Source: Oscillospiraceae bacterium | GTDB lineage: Bacteria; Bacillota; Clostridia; Oscillospirales; Oscillospiraceae | NCBI GenBank assembly: GCA_015068165.1 | Contig: SVKZ01000011.1 | Coordinates: 1-35,009, forward strand | DNA length: 35,009 bases | Direction of reading: 5' to 3' | Part shown: piece after piece, positions 8,354-18,115 of the stretch | How positions within the stretch are numbered: the first letter of the stretch is position 1 | Layout of the letters: each line of letters opens with the position of its first letter | The notes under the pieces: model-generated | The model's input: the letters and a program-made list of their open reading frames with translations, nothing else | Databases searched by the model: none | Told to the model about the DNA's origin: nothing | Position numbers and translations under genes: made by a program

Positions 8354-10489
8354 TTGACACTTTTTGATAGAGTATTCGGCGGTAACGACTATAACTACTC
8401 CCGTACAGTCGCCGCCATTGACGCAGCCATCGCTAAGTTCGGCGAGGCTGAACCCGTAGCATTCCCCAATACCGCTTACAATCTTCCCTGCTACTACTCC
8501 ATCACCGGCAAAAAGATCAATAACCTGGGCGAGCTGAAGGCTGCTCTGGAAAATGACATTAAGCCTATGATGACCCGCAATCCCCGTCTGCAGGACGCTT
8601 TCGACAGCGGTATCGCTTCTGCTCTGTGCGCAGAGTTTTTGGAAGTTCTCAAGTACATCGGCGGAAATGAGCCTTACACCGAGCCTGAAATGGGCTTTTT
8701 GACCGACTCCTTCGTTCGTAACCTGGGCCTGCCTCTGGTTACCGGCGATATTCCCGGTGTTGCTGTTATCATTGGCGGTGCTGAAGACCCCGCTGAGACT
8801 GTAGCTCTGGCTAAGTCCTACCAGGCACAGGGCATCCTGGTTACACTGACCGGTGATTCCATCAAGCACTGCTATGATGCCGGTATGAACCTGGGCGAGG
8901 GTGTGCGTGTTGTGCCTCTGGGCTACGAGATGCAATCCGTCATCCACGTTGTTTCCGTGGCTCTGCGTGCAGCACTGATTTTCGGTGCTATCACCCCCGG
9001 CGACACCAAGGCTCTGTACAAGTACACTATGGACCGCGTTAAGGCATTTGTTAACGCCTACAAGTCCCTCACCGACGAAATTGTTTCTTACGGTGCAGGC
9101 GCTATCTGCCTGGGCTTCCCCGTTATCTCCAACGAGACCGAGAATATGTTCCGTGTTCCCAAGTCCCTGATTCAGCAGCTGGACACCTCCAAGTGGAACG
9201 CAACTTCTCTGGAAGCCCGCGACATTAAGCTCAAGATCACCAAGATCGACATTCCTGTGTCCTACGCCTCCGCATTTGAGGGTGAAATCATCCGTAAGGG
9301 TGATATGCAGGTGGAAGTGGACGGCTCCCGTGTGGACTGCTTCGAGCTGGTTCAGACCAAGGAGATGCAGGAGATCGAGGATCACAAGATCACTGTTATC
9401 GGACCCGAAATCGACGAGATTCCTGTGGGCTCCAAGATTTCCCTCAGCTACACTATTGATGTTGCAGGCAAGGCTATGCAGCCTGACTTTGAGTCCGTTA
9501 TGGAGCGTAAGATCCACGCTTGGCTCAACTGTATCGAAGGCGTTATGCACACCGGTCAGCGTGATATGATCCGTATTCGTATCAACAAAGCCGACTTTGA
9601 GGCTGGCTTCAAGTTCCGCCACCTGGGCGAGGTTCTCTATGCCAAGGTTATGAGCGAGTTCGAGGCTGTTGCTGACAAGTGCCAGGTTACCATCGTAGTA
9701 GATGCTGAACAGAACAAGACTCTGCGCGCCAAGGCCAACGAGATCTTCAACGCCCGTGATGCCCGTCTTGCTTCTATGACCGACGAATCCGTCGATGTGT
9801 TCTACACCTGCATTATGTGCCAGGCCTTCTCCCCCAGCCACGTATGTATCGTTACTCCCGAGCGTCTGGGTCTGTGCGGTGCCGTTTCCTGGCTGGACGC
9901 AAAGGCCACTCAAGAGCTGGATCCCCACGGTCCCTGCCAGCCCATCCTCAAGACCGGCTGCCAGGACGAGCGTCTGGGTCGTTACGATTCTATGGACGAG
10001 GCTGTCAACAAGTACTCCCACGGTGCTGTTGAGAAGATCACTCTGTACTCCCTGTTCCAGGATCCTATGACAAGCTGCGGCTGCTTCGAGTGTATCTGCG
10101 GTGTTGAGCCCTGCTCTATGGGCGTTGTCATTACCTGCCGCGAGCACGCCGGTATGACGCCTCTGGGTATGAGCTTCTCCGATATGGCTTCTATGACCGG
10201 CGGCGGTGTTCAGACTCCCGGCTTTATGGGCCACGGCAAACACTTCATTTCCTCCAAGAAGTTCATCGCAGCCGAAGGCGGCCCCGGCCGTATCGTCTGG
10301 ATGCCCAAGATGCTGAAGGATCAGATGCGTGAGCGTCTGGATGCTACCGTTCTGGAGATGTACGGTGTTGAGAACTTCACCGATATGATCGGCGATGAGA
10401 CCGTCTGCACCGAGGATCCCGAGGAGCTGCTGAACTTCCTGAGCGAAGTCGGCCACCCTGTCCTCTCTATGGAACCCTTCGATATGTAA
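8354..10489 (+). CDS. acsB: acetyl-CoA synthase (CODH/ACS alpha/beta subunit)
   Basis: 711 aa, TTG start after AGGAGG; A-cluster motifs FYTCIMCQAFSPSHVCIVTPERLGLCG and TSCGCFECI intact. Confidence 0.97.
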   Translation: MTLFDRVFGGNDYNYSRTVAAIDAAIAKFGEAEPVAFPNTAYNLPCYYSITGKKINNLGELKAALENDIKPMMTRNPRLQDAFDSGIASALCAEFLEVLKYIGGNEPYTEPEMGFLTDSFVRNLGLPLVTGDIPGVAVIIGGAEDPAETVALAKSYQAQGILVTLTGDSIKHCYDAGMNLGEGVRVVPLGYEMQSVIHVVSVALRAALIFGAITPGDTKALYKYTMDRVKAFVNAYKSLTDEIVSYGAGAICLGFPVISNETENMFRVPKSLIQQLDTSKWNATSLEARDIKLKITKIDIPVSYASAFEGEIIRKGDMQVEVDGSRVDCFELVQTKEMQEIEDHKITVIGPEIDEIPVGSKISLSYTIDVAGKAMQPDFESVMERKIHAWLNCIEGVMHTGQRDMIRIRINKADFEAGFKFRHLGEVLYAKVMSEFEAVADKCQVTIVVDAEQNKTLRAKANEIFNARDARLASMTDESVDVFYTCIMCQAFSPSHVCIVTPERLGLCGAVSWLDAKATQELDPHGPCQPILKTGCQDERLGRYDSMDEAVNKYSHGAVEKITLYSLFQDPMTSCGCFECICGVEPCSMGVVITCREHAGMTPLGMSFSDMASMTGGGVQTPGFMGHGKHFISSKKFIAAEGGPGRIVWMPKMLKDQMRERLDATVLEMYGVENFTDMIGDETVCTEDPEELLNFLSEVGHPVLSMEPFDM

Positions 10490-10500
10490 TTACTTATCAA

Positions 10501-10533
10501 AAATCCCCAACTCAGATGAGTTGGGGATTTTTT
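10501..10533. terminator. bidirectional rho-independent terminator between acsB and capA-like gene
   Basis: AAATCCCCAACTC-AGAT-GAGTTGGGGATTTTTT perfect 13-bp stem. Confidence 0.93.
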
Positions 10534-10534
10534 A

Positions 10535-11722
10535 CTACCCTTTGATACGAGCTTCGATTCGCTTTAGTGCATATGCCATATCTTTATAAACGCTTTCGGG
10601 TACGGCATCCATATACTGATTTTCATAGGCCGCCATCGTCTCTCTAATCCGTATTACCCGCAAGGGTCTGCCTTCCTGCCTGACCGTGAAAATCGGGGTG
10701 TAATCAAAGCCGGAGACCCTGGTTTCGCCGGTTTTGTCGTTTTTCGTAACCTCCAAATGCAAAATCACAGAGTACTCCGACCCTGCTCGGGTAGCATCTC
10801 CAAAGAAATCTCCTAAAGAATAGGCAACAAATGTGCCCTTTTCCTTATCAAAAACCATTTTCTGTACATAGTGGGGGTGGGTACCGATCAGCACATCCGC
10901 GCCCTTTTCCTGAAGCAGTTTGCAGATTTTCTCCTGACTGTCGCTGATGGTGTCGTTAAACTCGCTACCCCAGTGGAGCATTGCCACCACAAGGTCCGGT
11001 TTTGCCCTGCTGACATCGTCCATAATTTTGGAGATGCCTTCTTCGTCCACCTTTTGGTAGGTGCTGTCATAATCCTTATACAGAAGATTGATACAGCCTT
11101 CACTGCCCGCAGGCAATGTCATTCCGTCCATACCTTTGGTAAAAGCCACAAAGGCGATTTTCACACCCTTGACCTCCATTAGCACAAAACCCCGTTCTTT
11201 TCGGGCTTCCTCTGTATTCCGGTAAACGCCCAACGGCTCTAAACCTGCATATTTTACCGTATCAATGGTAGAGACCAAACCGCCGATGCCGCCCCGAAGG
11301 GTACAGGAATTGGCAAGCTGTAAAATATCCACACCGGCTTTTTTCAGCGCTGTTGCCAGAGCCGCGGGAGCAGATTTGCTTTCACTACCGTAAGGTCCGC
11401 CACTAAAAGTGCCTTCCAAATTCAGCGCCGCCAGATCCGCATCGCTGAGCAGGGGGAGGACATCCATAAACGCGCCCTGAAAGCTACCGTCGCTACCGGC
11501 AGCCGCTACCACATCGTCCGTAATATTCAGATCGCCGCCGAAGGATAGGTTTATGACGGTTTTATCCACATCCCCAGGTTCCGTAGGATCCTCGGGTTTT
11601 CCGTTGGTGGCAAAAAACACAACAGCCGCCACACAAACTACTGCAATCAGCACCGGCAGAAATAACCGCCGCTTTTTTGCCCTGCGGGGTCTTCTTCTGC
11701 GTCTTTTGGGTTCATTTTCCAT
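10535..11722 (-). CDS. CapA-family protein (poly-gamma-glutamate biosynthesis-like)
   Basis: N-terminal TM segment; LSFGGDLNI, LNLEGTF, LANSCTLRGG, MLHWGSEF, IGTHPHYVQ motifs; ATG at 11722 with GGAGG. Confidence 0.88.
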   Translation of the reverse strand: MENEPKRRRRRPRRAKKRRLFLPVLIAVVCVAAVVFFATNGKPEDPTEPGDVDKTVINLSFGGDLNITDDVVAAAGSDGSFQGAFMDVLPLLSDADLAALNLEGTFSGGPYGSESKSAPAALATALKKAGVDILQLANSCTLRGGIGGLVSTIDTVKYAGLEPLGVYRNTEEARKERGFVLMEVKGVKIAFVAFTKGMDGMTLPAGSEGCINLLYKDYDSTYQKVDEEGISKIMDDVSRAKPDLVVAMLHWGSEFNDTISDSQEKICKLLQEKGADVLIGTHPHYVQKMVFDKEKGTFVAYSLGDFFGDATRAGSEYSVILHLEVTKNDKTGETRVSGFDYTPIFTVRQEGRPLRVIRIRETMAAYENQYMDAVPESVYKDMAYALKRIEARIKG

Positions 11723-11839
11723 TTTTCTTTCCTCCCCACAGATTGAGATTATTATACTATATCTACTCTTTTTGCACAAGTACTAACTTTACAGACGGGC
11801 GGAACTGTTGTAAAATATTCTTAGAGAGGAGGTGTCGCT

Positions 11840-12766
11840 GTGAACCGTACGCCTGTAGGCCGTTTTGCCCCCACCCCGTCCGGCAGGATGCACTTAGGCA
11901 ACGTCTTTGCCGCCTTGATTGCCTGGCTGTCCGTGCGGAGTAAGCAGGGTTATTTTCTCCTGCGGATGGAGGATTTGGACATCCAGCGCACAAGCCCCGA
12001 ATTTGCGGATATTCTGCGGGAAGACCTTCGGTGGCTGGGTCTAAACTGGGACGAAGAAACCCCTGCCCAAAGTAAGCGCAGTACCGTTTATGACCGATAT
12101 TTCTCGATATTGCGGGAAAAAGGGCTGTTATTCCCCTGCTACTGTACCCGCAGCCAGCTTCACGGTGTGGGCGCCCCTCACGCATCCGACGGCACTTATG
12201 TTTACCCCGGCACTTGCCGGAACTTGACATCTGAACAAATCGCTACCTTTAACAGACCACCTGCTTGGCGTGTCCGTGTGCCGGACAGGGATTACGAAAT
12301 CAACGACCTATGTCAGGGCGTTTACAAAGAAAATCTGCTGACCGATTGCGGCGACTTTGTGGTGCGCCGGGCAGATGAAGTCTATGTTTATCAGCTTGCT
12401 GTTACTGTAGATGACGGGGAATTTGGCGTTACAGAGGTTGTCAGAGGGCAAGACCTGCTCTCCTCCTCTCCCCGGCAGATGTATTTGCAGGCGTTGTTCG
12501 GCTTTTCCCATCCCACCTATGGGCACGTACCGATGCTCCTTGCGCCGGACGGCCGACGGCTGAGCAAACGGGACAAAGATTTGGATTTAGGGTATCTCCG
12601 TCAGCACTTAACCCCGGAAGCTCTCATTGGTACACTGGCATACTCCGCCAATCTGATTGACCGGGAAATTCCAATCTCCGCCCGGGAGCTATCCGGAGAG
12701 TTTTCATGGGAAAAGCTTCAAAAAGGCCCTATTTTTATGACAAACACCCTGTTTTCAGGAAAATAA
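11840..12766 (+). CDS. gluQRS: glutamyl-Q tRNA(Asp) synthetase
   Basis: GRFAPTPSGRMHLGN HIGH-type motif, LSKRD in place of KMSKS, short protein lacking an anticodon-binding domain. Confidence 0.88.
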   Translation: MNRTPVGRFAPTPSGRMHLGNVFAALIAWLSVRSKQGYFLLRMEDLDIQRTSPEFADILREDLRWLGLNWDEETPAQSKRSTVYDRYFSILREKGLLFPCYCTRSQLHGVGAPHASDGTYVYPGTCRNLTSEQIATFNRPPAWRVRVPDRDYEINDLCQGVYKENLLTDCGDFVVRRADEVYVYQLAVTVDDGEFGVTEVVRGQDLLSSSPRQMYLQALFGFSHPTYGHVPMLLAPDGRRLSKRDKDLDLGYLRQHLTPEALIGTLAYSANLIDREIPISARELSGEFSWEKLQKGPIFMTNTLFSGK

Positions 12767-12830
12767 CCTATCTTTTCCTATTTTTTCTGCAACAATAAAG
12801 AAAAAGCAGTAGGAATTTTGTAAAAAACCT

Positions 12831-13475
12831 GTGCTCATAGCGATGGCGGCCGGAATGGGCAGCCGTTACGGCGGACCCAAGCAAATTGACCCCGTAGGCA
12901 GTCAGGACGAGGCAATTTTGGACTTTTCCCTGTTTGACGCTCGGGAGGCCGGCTTTGAAAAAGCGGTCATTATGATTAAAGACGCCATCCGAGAAGACTT
13001 TATGGCGACAGTCGGTAATCGGTTGGAGAAATGCTCCTTAGAAATTGTCTATGCCTATCAGGAGCTACATAAGCTTCCCGCCGGTTTTTCCGCTCCCGAA
13101 GAACGGGTCAAGCCCTGGGGCACTTGCCACGCAGTGCTGTGCGCCCGGGAAGCAATCGACGGTGCGCCTTTCGCGGTGATTAATACCGACGATTACTGCG
13201 GAACAGCCGCTTTTTCGGTCATTTATTCCTACTTAAGCAATCTAACCGATACCAATGAAGGCAAATACTGTATGGTAAGCTACGCTCTCGGTAACACCGT
13301 TACAGAAAACGGCTATGTGGCCCGGAGTGTCTGCCAGGTAAGTGCCGAGGGGTATTTGACTGACATTGTGGAGCGCACACGGGTGGAAACCTACGCAGCC
13401 GACAAACCTGTGGTGGTCGCCGCTCTTGCAGAGCTGACAAAAAAGGGTCTCTACCCCGACGGCCTGTGGAAATAA
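12831..13475 (+). pseudogene. NTP-transferase-type nucleotidyltransferase with internal deletion
   Basis: MAAGMGSRYGGPKQIDPVG start and YAADKPVVVAALAELTKKGLYPDGLWK ending match the family ends, but the protein is about 214 aa versus a recalled ~300 aa; no good ATG/RBS (stop TAG close upstream in frame). Confidence 0.65.
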
Positions 13476-13484
13476 TACAGAACA

Positions 13485-13515
13485 AACCGGAGGTGCGTTG
13501 CACCTCCGGTTTTTA
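13485..13515. terminator. rho-independent terminator
   Basis: AACCGGAGGTGC-GTT-GCACCTCCGGTTTTT hairpin. Confidence 0.9.
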
Positions 13516-14127
13516 ACACCAGAAAAATCTGCCGCGACAGCAAAAAAGCTGACACAGGTAGCAAAGGCAAAGAGAAGTAAACGGGCTTCCCCGGAAAGTA
13601 AAGCCACGGTAAGTATTCGCCTGACGGCGGTACTCCTCGCCGCTTTCCATCCGCCTCAGCATTTCCAAATACTCCGTATTGTCCGGCTCCATAGATACCG
13701 CCCGGCGGATATGCTCCAAAGCGGTAACTTGATTGCCGAGATTTCTGTTGGCAATGGCAGACAGATAATACCACCGGGCAGAACGCTCTGTGGTGGACTG
13801 GAGTATCTGGAGCGCCTGATAGTATTGGTGGTACATAATGTACTGATAGGCCATACCCAGAATTTGGGAATAGGACGCACCCCCCTGCTGTTGACCGTAG
13901 GGGTTATAGTTTCCGTAGGGATTATAAGTCCCCTGGGTCTGCTGAGCCTTTTCGGGGTTCTTAATTTGCTCGTAGGCAGCATTGACTTCCTGCATTTTCT
14001 TTGCCGCTTGGGTATCGCCCGGGTTTCTGTCCGGGTGATACTGCTTTGCAAGCCTTCGGTAAGCCTTTTTGATCTCCTCATCGGAAGCATCCGGGCTTAC
14101 TCCCAGCACTTTATAAGGGTCCGTCAT
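13513..14127 (-). CDS. DnaJ (J-domain) protein
   Basis: [38 protein letters not shown]. Confidence 0.92.
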   Translation of the reverse strand: MTDPYKVLGVSPDASDEEIKKAYRRLAKQYHPDRNPGDTQAAKKMQEVNAAYEQIKNPEKAQQTQGTYNPYGNYNPYGQQQGGASYSQILGMAYQYIMYHQYYQALQILQSTTERSARWYYLSAIANRNLGNQVTALEHIRRAVSMEPDNTEYLEMLRRMESGEEYRRQANTYRGFTFRGSPFTSLCLCYLCQLFCCRGRFFWC

Positions 14128-14957
14128 TTTTGTCCTCCCCGGGTCTGCCGCCGTTGCTTGTTGCGATACTGCAGCCAAATCCCGCTGTATAAAATGTTAT
14201 CCAGGATGCCTTTGTCCTGCACCAACGGGAGCTGCTCAAAAAAGAATGTGCAACGCTCCATCTGCAGTACCAAAATATTCTCCCAAGCATCCCAGTCAGG
14301 TGCCATATTTGCGGCAATAAAAGGGTTATACCGCCCTTTTTCCTTGTCTTTTTTATAATCTACTGCCGCATCCGCAAGATAAATAAATCTACCCAAGGCA
14401 TCTCCCAAACCACACAGACGATCTGCCCATATATCTTCACGGTAAACAAACAGCTCTCCTAAAAGCTTGCCGAAGCAGGCCGCTACCCTGTCCGGGTCGG
14501 GGCAGTTTTCTTTTTCCAGTGCGGTCAGCTTTGCCAGATTTTCTTCAATGGCACGGCACTTTTCCGGATGGGCTTCCCGGATTTTTTCCATTTCTCTGCC
14601 AAATATCCGGCTGGCAGCCTTTGCAGAGACCTTACCCTCATCCTCTAAATCGTCCAGGGCATTGTAATAGGCCAGGGCAATATTCATATCTGCGCCGTAG
14701 GCAATATATGCATTATCCACCCAAGGTCTTGGGCTGATGGGATGGAAACCGCAAGCCCGGTTTCCGGCAGTTTCTTCCGGCTCATACAGGCTCATAAGCA
14801 AAACCGAAAGAAAGGCAAGATCGTAGCGCAGTCCCAAACGGGCATAGCCGGAGGAGCGCAAGCGCATCTGCCTGCAGACACCGCAGTAAACCGCATTATA
14901 CCGCGCCTGTTCCTCTTTGGAAAGCTCTTTCATATCTGCCATTACGAAGCCGAACAT
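14124..14957 (-). CDS. DUF5685 family protein
   Basis: [31 protein letters not shown] and DDLEDEGK; overlaps the dnaJ-like gene. Confidence 0.75.
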   Translation of the reverse strand: MFGFVMADMKELSKEEQARYNAVYCGVCRQMRLRSSGYARLGLRYDLAFLSVLLMSLYEPEETAGNRACGFHPISPRPWVDNAYIAYGADMNIALAYYNALDDLEDEGKVSAKAASRIFGREMEKIREAHPEKCRAIEENLAKLTALEKENCPDPDRVAACFGKLLGELFVYREDIWADRLCGLGDALGRFIYLADAAVDYKKDKEKGRYNPFIAANMAPDWDAWENILVLQMERCTFFFEQLPLVQDKGILDNILYSGIWLQYRNKQRRQTRGGQK

Positions 14958-15024
14958 AAAATTCACCCCTTTTTTCCATATATATCCTATCATAACACAG
15001 CTTTGTGAACAAGGGGTAAATTTT

Positions 15025-15831
15025 TTAATCTTTTTTGCTCTTTATAAGATAAACATTCAATGCGCCGCCGTAAAACACAATACTGATACAGCAGTAAAGC
15101 CACAGCATACTCAGCGCAACGCCGTAAACGGAGCCGTAAATGCTGGAATAGATAGCAAAATGCTCCACATAAGCGGAATAAATGTCGGAAAAGACCAGCC
15201 AGCCAGAAGAGGCCAGCAACGCACCGGGCAAGCTGTCCATCAGGCTGTTTCGGCGGTTCGGCAAAACCATAAATACCGCCGTAAACACAGCCGTCTGCAA
15301 GCCCAGCAACAGGAAAAACCGCAAATCAAAAAATCCGTTCAGCAAGTCCATCACCGGAAGTAGGGTCAGGATTTCCGTGCCGAATACATGAAGCGCCATT
15401 GTGGCAATTAGTACCAAAAGAAACAAAAAGGTGTAAATGAGACTAATGGACCGGGTATAAAAATAGCCCCGATTCTCCCGGACACCGTAGATGGTGTTCA
15501 GCCCTGTCAACAGTCCGTAAACCCCCCGGCTGGCAGACCACAGGGCGGTAATAGCGGAAAAGGACAGGATGCCACCGGTAGTTCCCTGATAAGCAAGAAC
15601 CACCAAACGTTTTGCCGCCGGGAACAGGGCCTCCGGAACCACTCCGCGGATCGCCCCAGTAAGAACTTCCACCTCCAAGCCTGCATAGCGCAGTAAGCTC
15701 AAAAGCAAAATCAGAGAGGGAAATGCCGATAAAATTAAGAAATACCCGGCATAGGAAGCATATACCGGCACTTTTAAGGAATTTACATATTGAATTGCCG
15801 CATAAAGCTTTTTGATAAAATCCATTTCCAT
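15025..15831 (-). CDS. YihY/BrkB family inner-membrane protein
   Basis: 268 aa, polytopic; YFLILSAFPSLILLLSLLRYAG and LPNRRNSLMDSLPGALLAS motifs. Confidence 0.88.
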   Translation of the reverse strand: MEMDFIKKLYAAIQYVNSLKVPVYASYAGYFLILSAFPSLILLLSLLRYAGLEVEVLTGAIRGVVPEALFPAAKRLVVLAYQGTTGGILSFSAITALWSASRGVYGLLTGLNTIYGVRENRGYFYTRSISLIYTFLFLLVLIATMALHVFGTEILTLLPVMDLLNGFFDLRFFLLLGLQTAVFTAVFMVLPNRRNSLMDSLPGALLASSGWLVFSDIYSAYVEHFAIYSSIYGSVYGVALSMLWLYCCISIVFYGGALNVYLIKSKKD

Positions 15832-15873
15832 CCCTCCCTGTATATTAACTTCCCCGTTTCTCCAGTCAATAAT

Positions 15874-16019
15874 ACCTTCCCCTTTGGGGAATGTGGCTGC
15901 CCGAACGGGCAGTCGGATGAGGTATAAAATGTCCTTCCTTATTCATAAATGCTTTAGAAAACAAAAGGTTGTGAAACCTCATCCACCGCAAGCGGTCCCC
16001 CTTCCCCAAAGGGGAAGGT
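15874..16019. repeat. inverted pair of intergenic palindromic repeat units
   Basis: ACCTTCCCCTTTGGGGAA...GGATGAGGT at 15874-15923 and its inverted copy at 15976-16019. Confidence 0.8.
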
Positions 16020-16032
16020 TTGCCTTTAACAT

Positions 16033-16067
16033 AAAAACCGACCGACAGAGCGTTCTCTATCGGTCGG
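16033..16067 (-). terminator. terminator downstream of the fakA-like gene
   Basis: Minus strand GCCGACCGATAGAG-AACG-CTCTGTCGGTCGGTTTTT. Confidence 0.88.
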
Positions 16068-16082
16068 CCTGTATTATTTAGT

Positions 16083-17711
16083 TTATTCAGCGGAGATCAG
16101 GTAATAGTACACCGGCTGTCCACCGCAAATAAGATTTACATCTGCATTGGGGCAAATCTGCCGGAACAAATCCGCAGCCTTCTTTGCGTGCTTTTCCTGA
16201 ATGTCCTGGCCATAGTAGATAGTAATGAATTCCTTGCCGGTATCCCGCACCTTTTCCGCCAACGCACGGAGAAGAACCTTAATATCCCGGCTGGTGCCAA
16301 AGAGGGCGCTGCCGTAGATGGCAAGATAGTCGCCTTCGTGGATATCGTGGCCGTCGAAATCGGAATTCCGGGCGGCATAGGTGATCTGCATTGTATCTAC
16401 TGTACCCAGCACTTCATTCATTGCTTCCGTGTTTTCTTCCACAGAACCTTCGGTGTTAAAGGACAGCATTGCCGTTACGCCCTGGGGGACGGTCTTGCTG
16501 GGGATTACGATTACATTCTTGGGAGTCAGAGCGTTTACCTGCTCTGCAGCCATAATAATATTTTTGTTGTTAGGCAGTACGAACACCGTTTCCGCTGGAA
16601 CGGTATTGACGACTTCCAAAATATCCTGGGTGCTGGGGTTCATCGTCTGACCGCCGGAGATCACACCGTCTACGCCCAAATTGGAGAAAACCTCTGCAAG
16701 ACCGGCGCCGGCGCAAACCGTAACCACACCCACAGGCTTTTCCGGCTCAGCGATCTTGGGCGCAAGTTCCTTCTCGCTCATCACCTTTTCGGTATGCTGC
16801 AGGCGCATATTCTCAATTTTTACCGTTACAAAGCTGCCGTAGTCCATTGCTTCGTGGAGCGCCTTGCCGGGATCGTTGGTGTGCACGTGAACCTTGATAA
16901 TTTCCTCATCGTCCACAACTACCAGGCTATCACCGATGCTACTGAGGAATTCCCGGAGCTTATCGGGGTCGTCCTGATTTTCACGGGAGATAATGAACTC
17001 GGTGCAGTAGGTGAAGGTGATGTCCTCGGTATCAAAATCAGAGAAATCCGCCTGCTCCTTGGCGTCTGCCACGCCGCCCTCAGGCGCGATCACATCCTCG
17101 CCCCGCAGCGCTGCGTCCATAGCCTCCAGCGCCAGCAGCCAGCCTTTACCGCCGGCATCCACAACGCCGGCCTTTTTCAGGACAGGGTTCATATTGGTGG
17201 TATTTGCCAGAGCAACCTTGGCTTCTTCAATAGCTGCCTGATGGACAAACTCAATGTGGTTGTTCTCCTGAGCTGCCTGACGCGCCTTGGCAGCAGCCAG
17301 ACGGGCAACGGTCAGAATTGTGCCTTCCGCAGGCTTCATAACTGCCTTATAAGCGGCATCCACGCCTTCCTGCAGTGCATCTGCCCACAGAACACCGTCG
17401 CAATGATCAGCACCTTTGAGTTTCTTGGAAATGCCACGGAACAGCAGAGAAAGGATAACACCTGAGTTACCTCTTGCACCCCGCAGCATTGCGGAAGCCG
17501 CAACAGATGCCACCTTGTCCAAAGAGGGGTCCTCGGTCTTTCTCAGGTCGCTGGCAGCTGCGTTAATGGTCATAGACATATTGGTGCCGGTATCGCCGTC
17601 GGGAACAGGGAAAACGTTCAGCTCGTTAAGCTTCTGCTTGTTTATCTCAATGGATGCTGCTGCGCTGATGATAAGTCTGCGCAGGTCTGCACCGTTAATT
17701 ATCTGTTTCAC
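16083..17711 (-). CDS. fakA: DAK2-domain fatty-acid kinase catalytic subunit (FakA/YloV-like)
   Basis: FPVPDGDTGTNMSMTI, MLRGARGNSGVILSLLFRG, KAGVVDAGGKG; GTG start at 17711 preceded by GGAGG. Confidence 0.9.
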   Translation of the reverse strand: MKQIINGADLRRLIISAAASIEINKQKLNELNVFPVPDGDTGTNMSMTINAAASDLRKTEDPSLDKVASVAASAMLRGARGNSGVILSLLFRGISKKLKGADHCDGVLWADALQEGVDAAYKAVMKPAEGTILTVARLAAAKARQAAQENNHIEFVHQAAIEEAKVALANTTNMNPVLKKAGVVDAGGKGWLLALEAMDAALRGEDVIAPEGGVADAKEQADFSDFDTEDITFTYCTEFIISRENQDDPDKLREFLSSIGDSLVVVDDEEIIKVHVHTNDPGKALHEAMDYGSFVTVKIENMRLQHTEKVMSEKELAPKIAEPEKPVGVVTVCAGAGLAEVFSNLGVDGVISGGQTMNPSTQDILEVVNTVPAETVFVLPNNKNIIMAAEQVNALTPKNVIVIPSKTVPQGVTAMLSFNTEGSVEENTEAMNEVLGTVDTMQITYAARNSDFDGHDIHEGDYLAIYGSALFGTSRDIKVLLRALAEKVRDTGKEFITIYYGQDIQEKHAKKAADLFRQICPNADVNLICGGQPVYYYLISAE

Positions 17712-17728
17712 TGGTAAATACCTCCGTT

Positions 17729-18082
17729 TTATCCGGCCATCATCGAGTCGATGTAGACATTTACATCCCGTACTTCCGTGCCGGTGCATTTATTGACTAC
17801 ATAACGCACCTCGGAAATAATGGATGCGCCCACAGCGGTAAGATTCACACCGCAGTCCACCATAATGTGCAGGTCGATGGAAATGGCGCCATCCTCGTGG
17901 AACTCTACCCGGACGCCCTTGCTCATAGATTCTTTCCGAAGCAGGTGGTACAGTCCGTCGCTGACAGAGCGGGCGACCATACCCTTAACACCGAAGCAGT
18001 TAGATGCGGCTGTGCCGGCAATGTCGGTGTAAACGCTTGTGCTTACGCAGATCTGGCCGTTTTCATTGGTTTGACTGATCAT
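17729..18082 (-). CDS. Asp23/Gls24 family envelope stress response protein
   Basis: 117 aa; immediately upstream of fakA as in many Firmicutes; DLHIMVDCGVNLTAVGASIISEVRYVV. Confidence 0.88.
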   Translation of the reverse strand: MISQTNENGQICVSTSVYTDIAGTAASNCFGVKGMVARSVSDGLYHLLRKESMSKGVRVEFHEDGAISIDLHIMVDCGVNLTAVGASIISEVRYVVNKCTGTEVRDVNVYIDSMMAG

Positions 18083-18115
18083 AGCAATTCCTCCATATAA
18101 AATAAATCGTGGGGG

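Noticed and set aside
8309-10456. 715-aa minus-strand ORF opposite acsB
   Set aside because: Antisense to a confidently identified gene; low-complexity composition (many H, G, N, V) typical of the reverse strand of codon-biased genes; no RBS or family similarity recognised.
15874-16019. Rho-independent terminator of the YihY gene or an integron-like attC site
   Set aside because: Not oriented or T-tailed as a terminator, no attC core sites or integrase, and a further copy occurs at 28.9 kb, so an intergenic repeat family fits better.
16188-17465. 425-aa plus-strand ORF opposite the fakA-like gene
   Set aside because: Shadow ORF; the minus-strand gene has clear DAK2 motifs.
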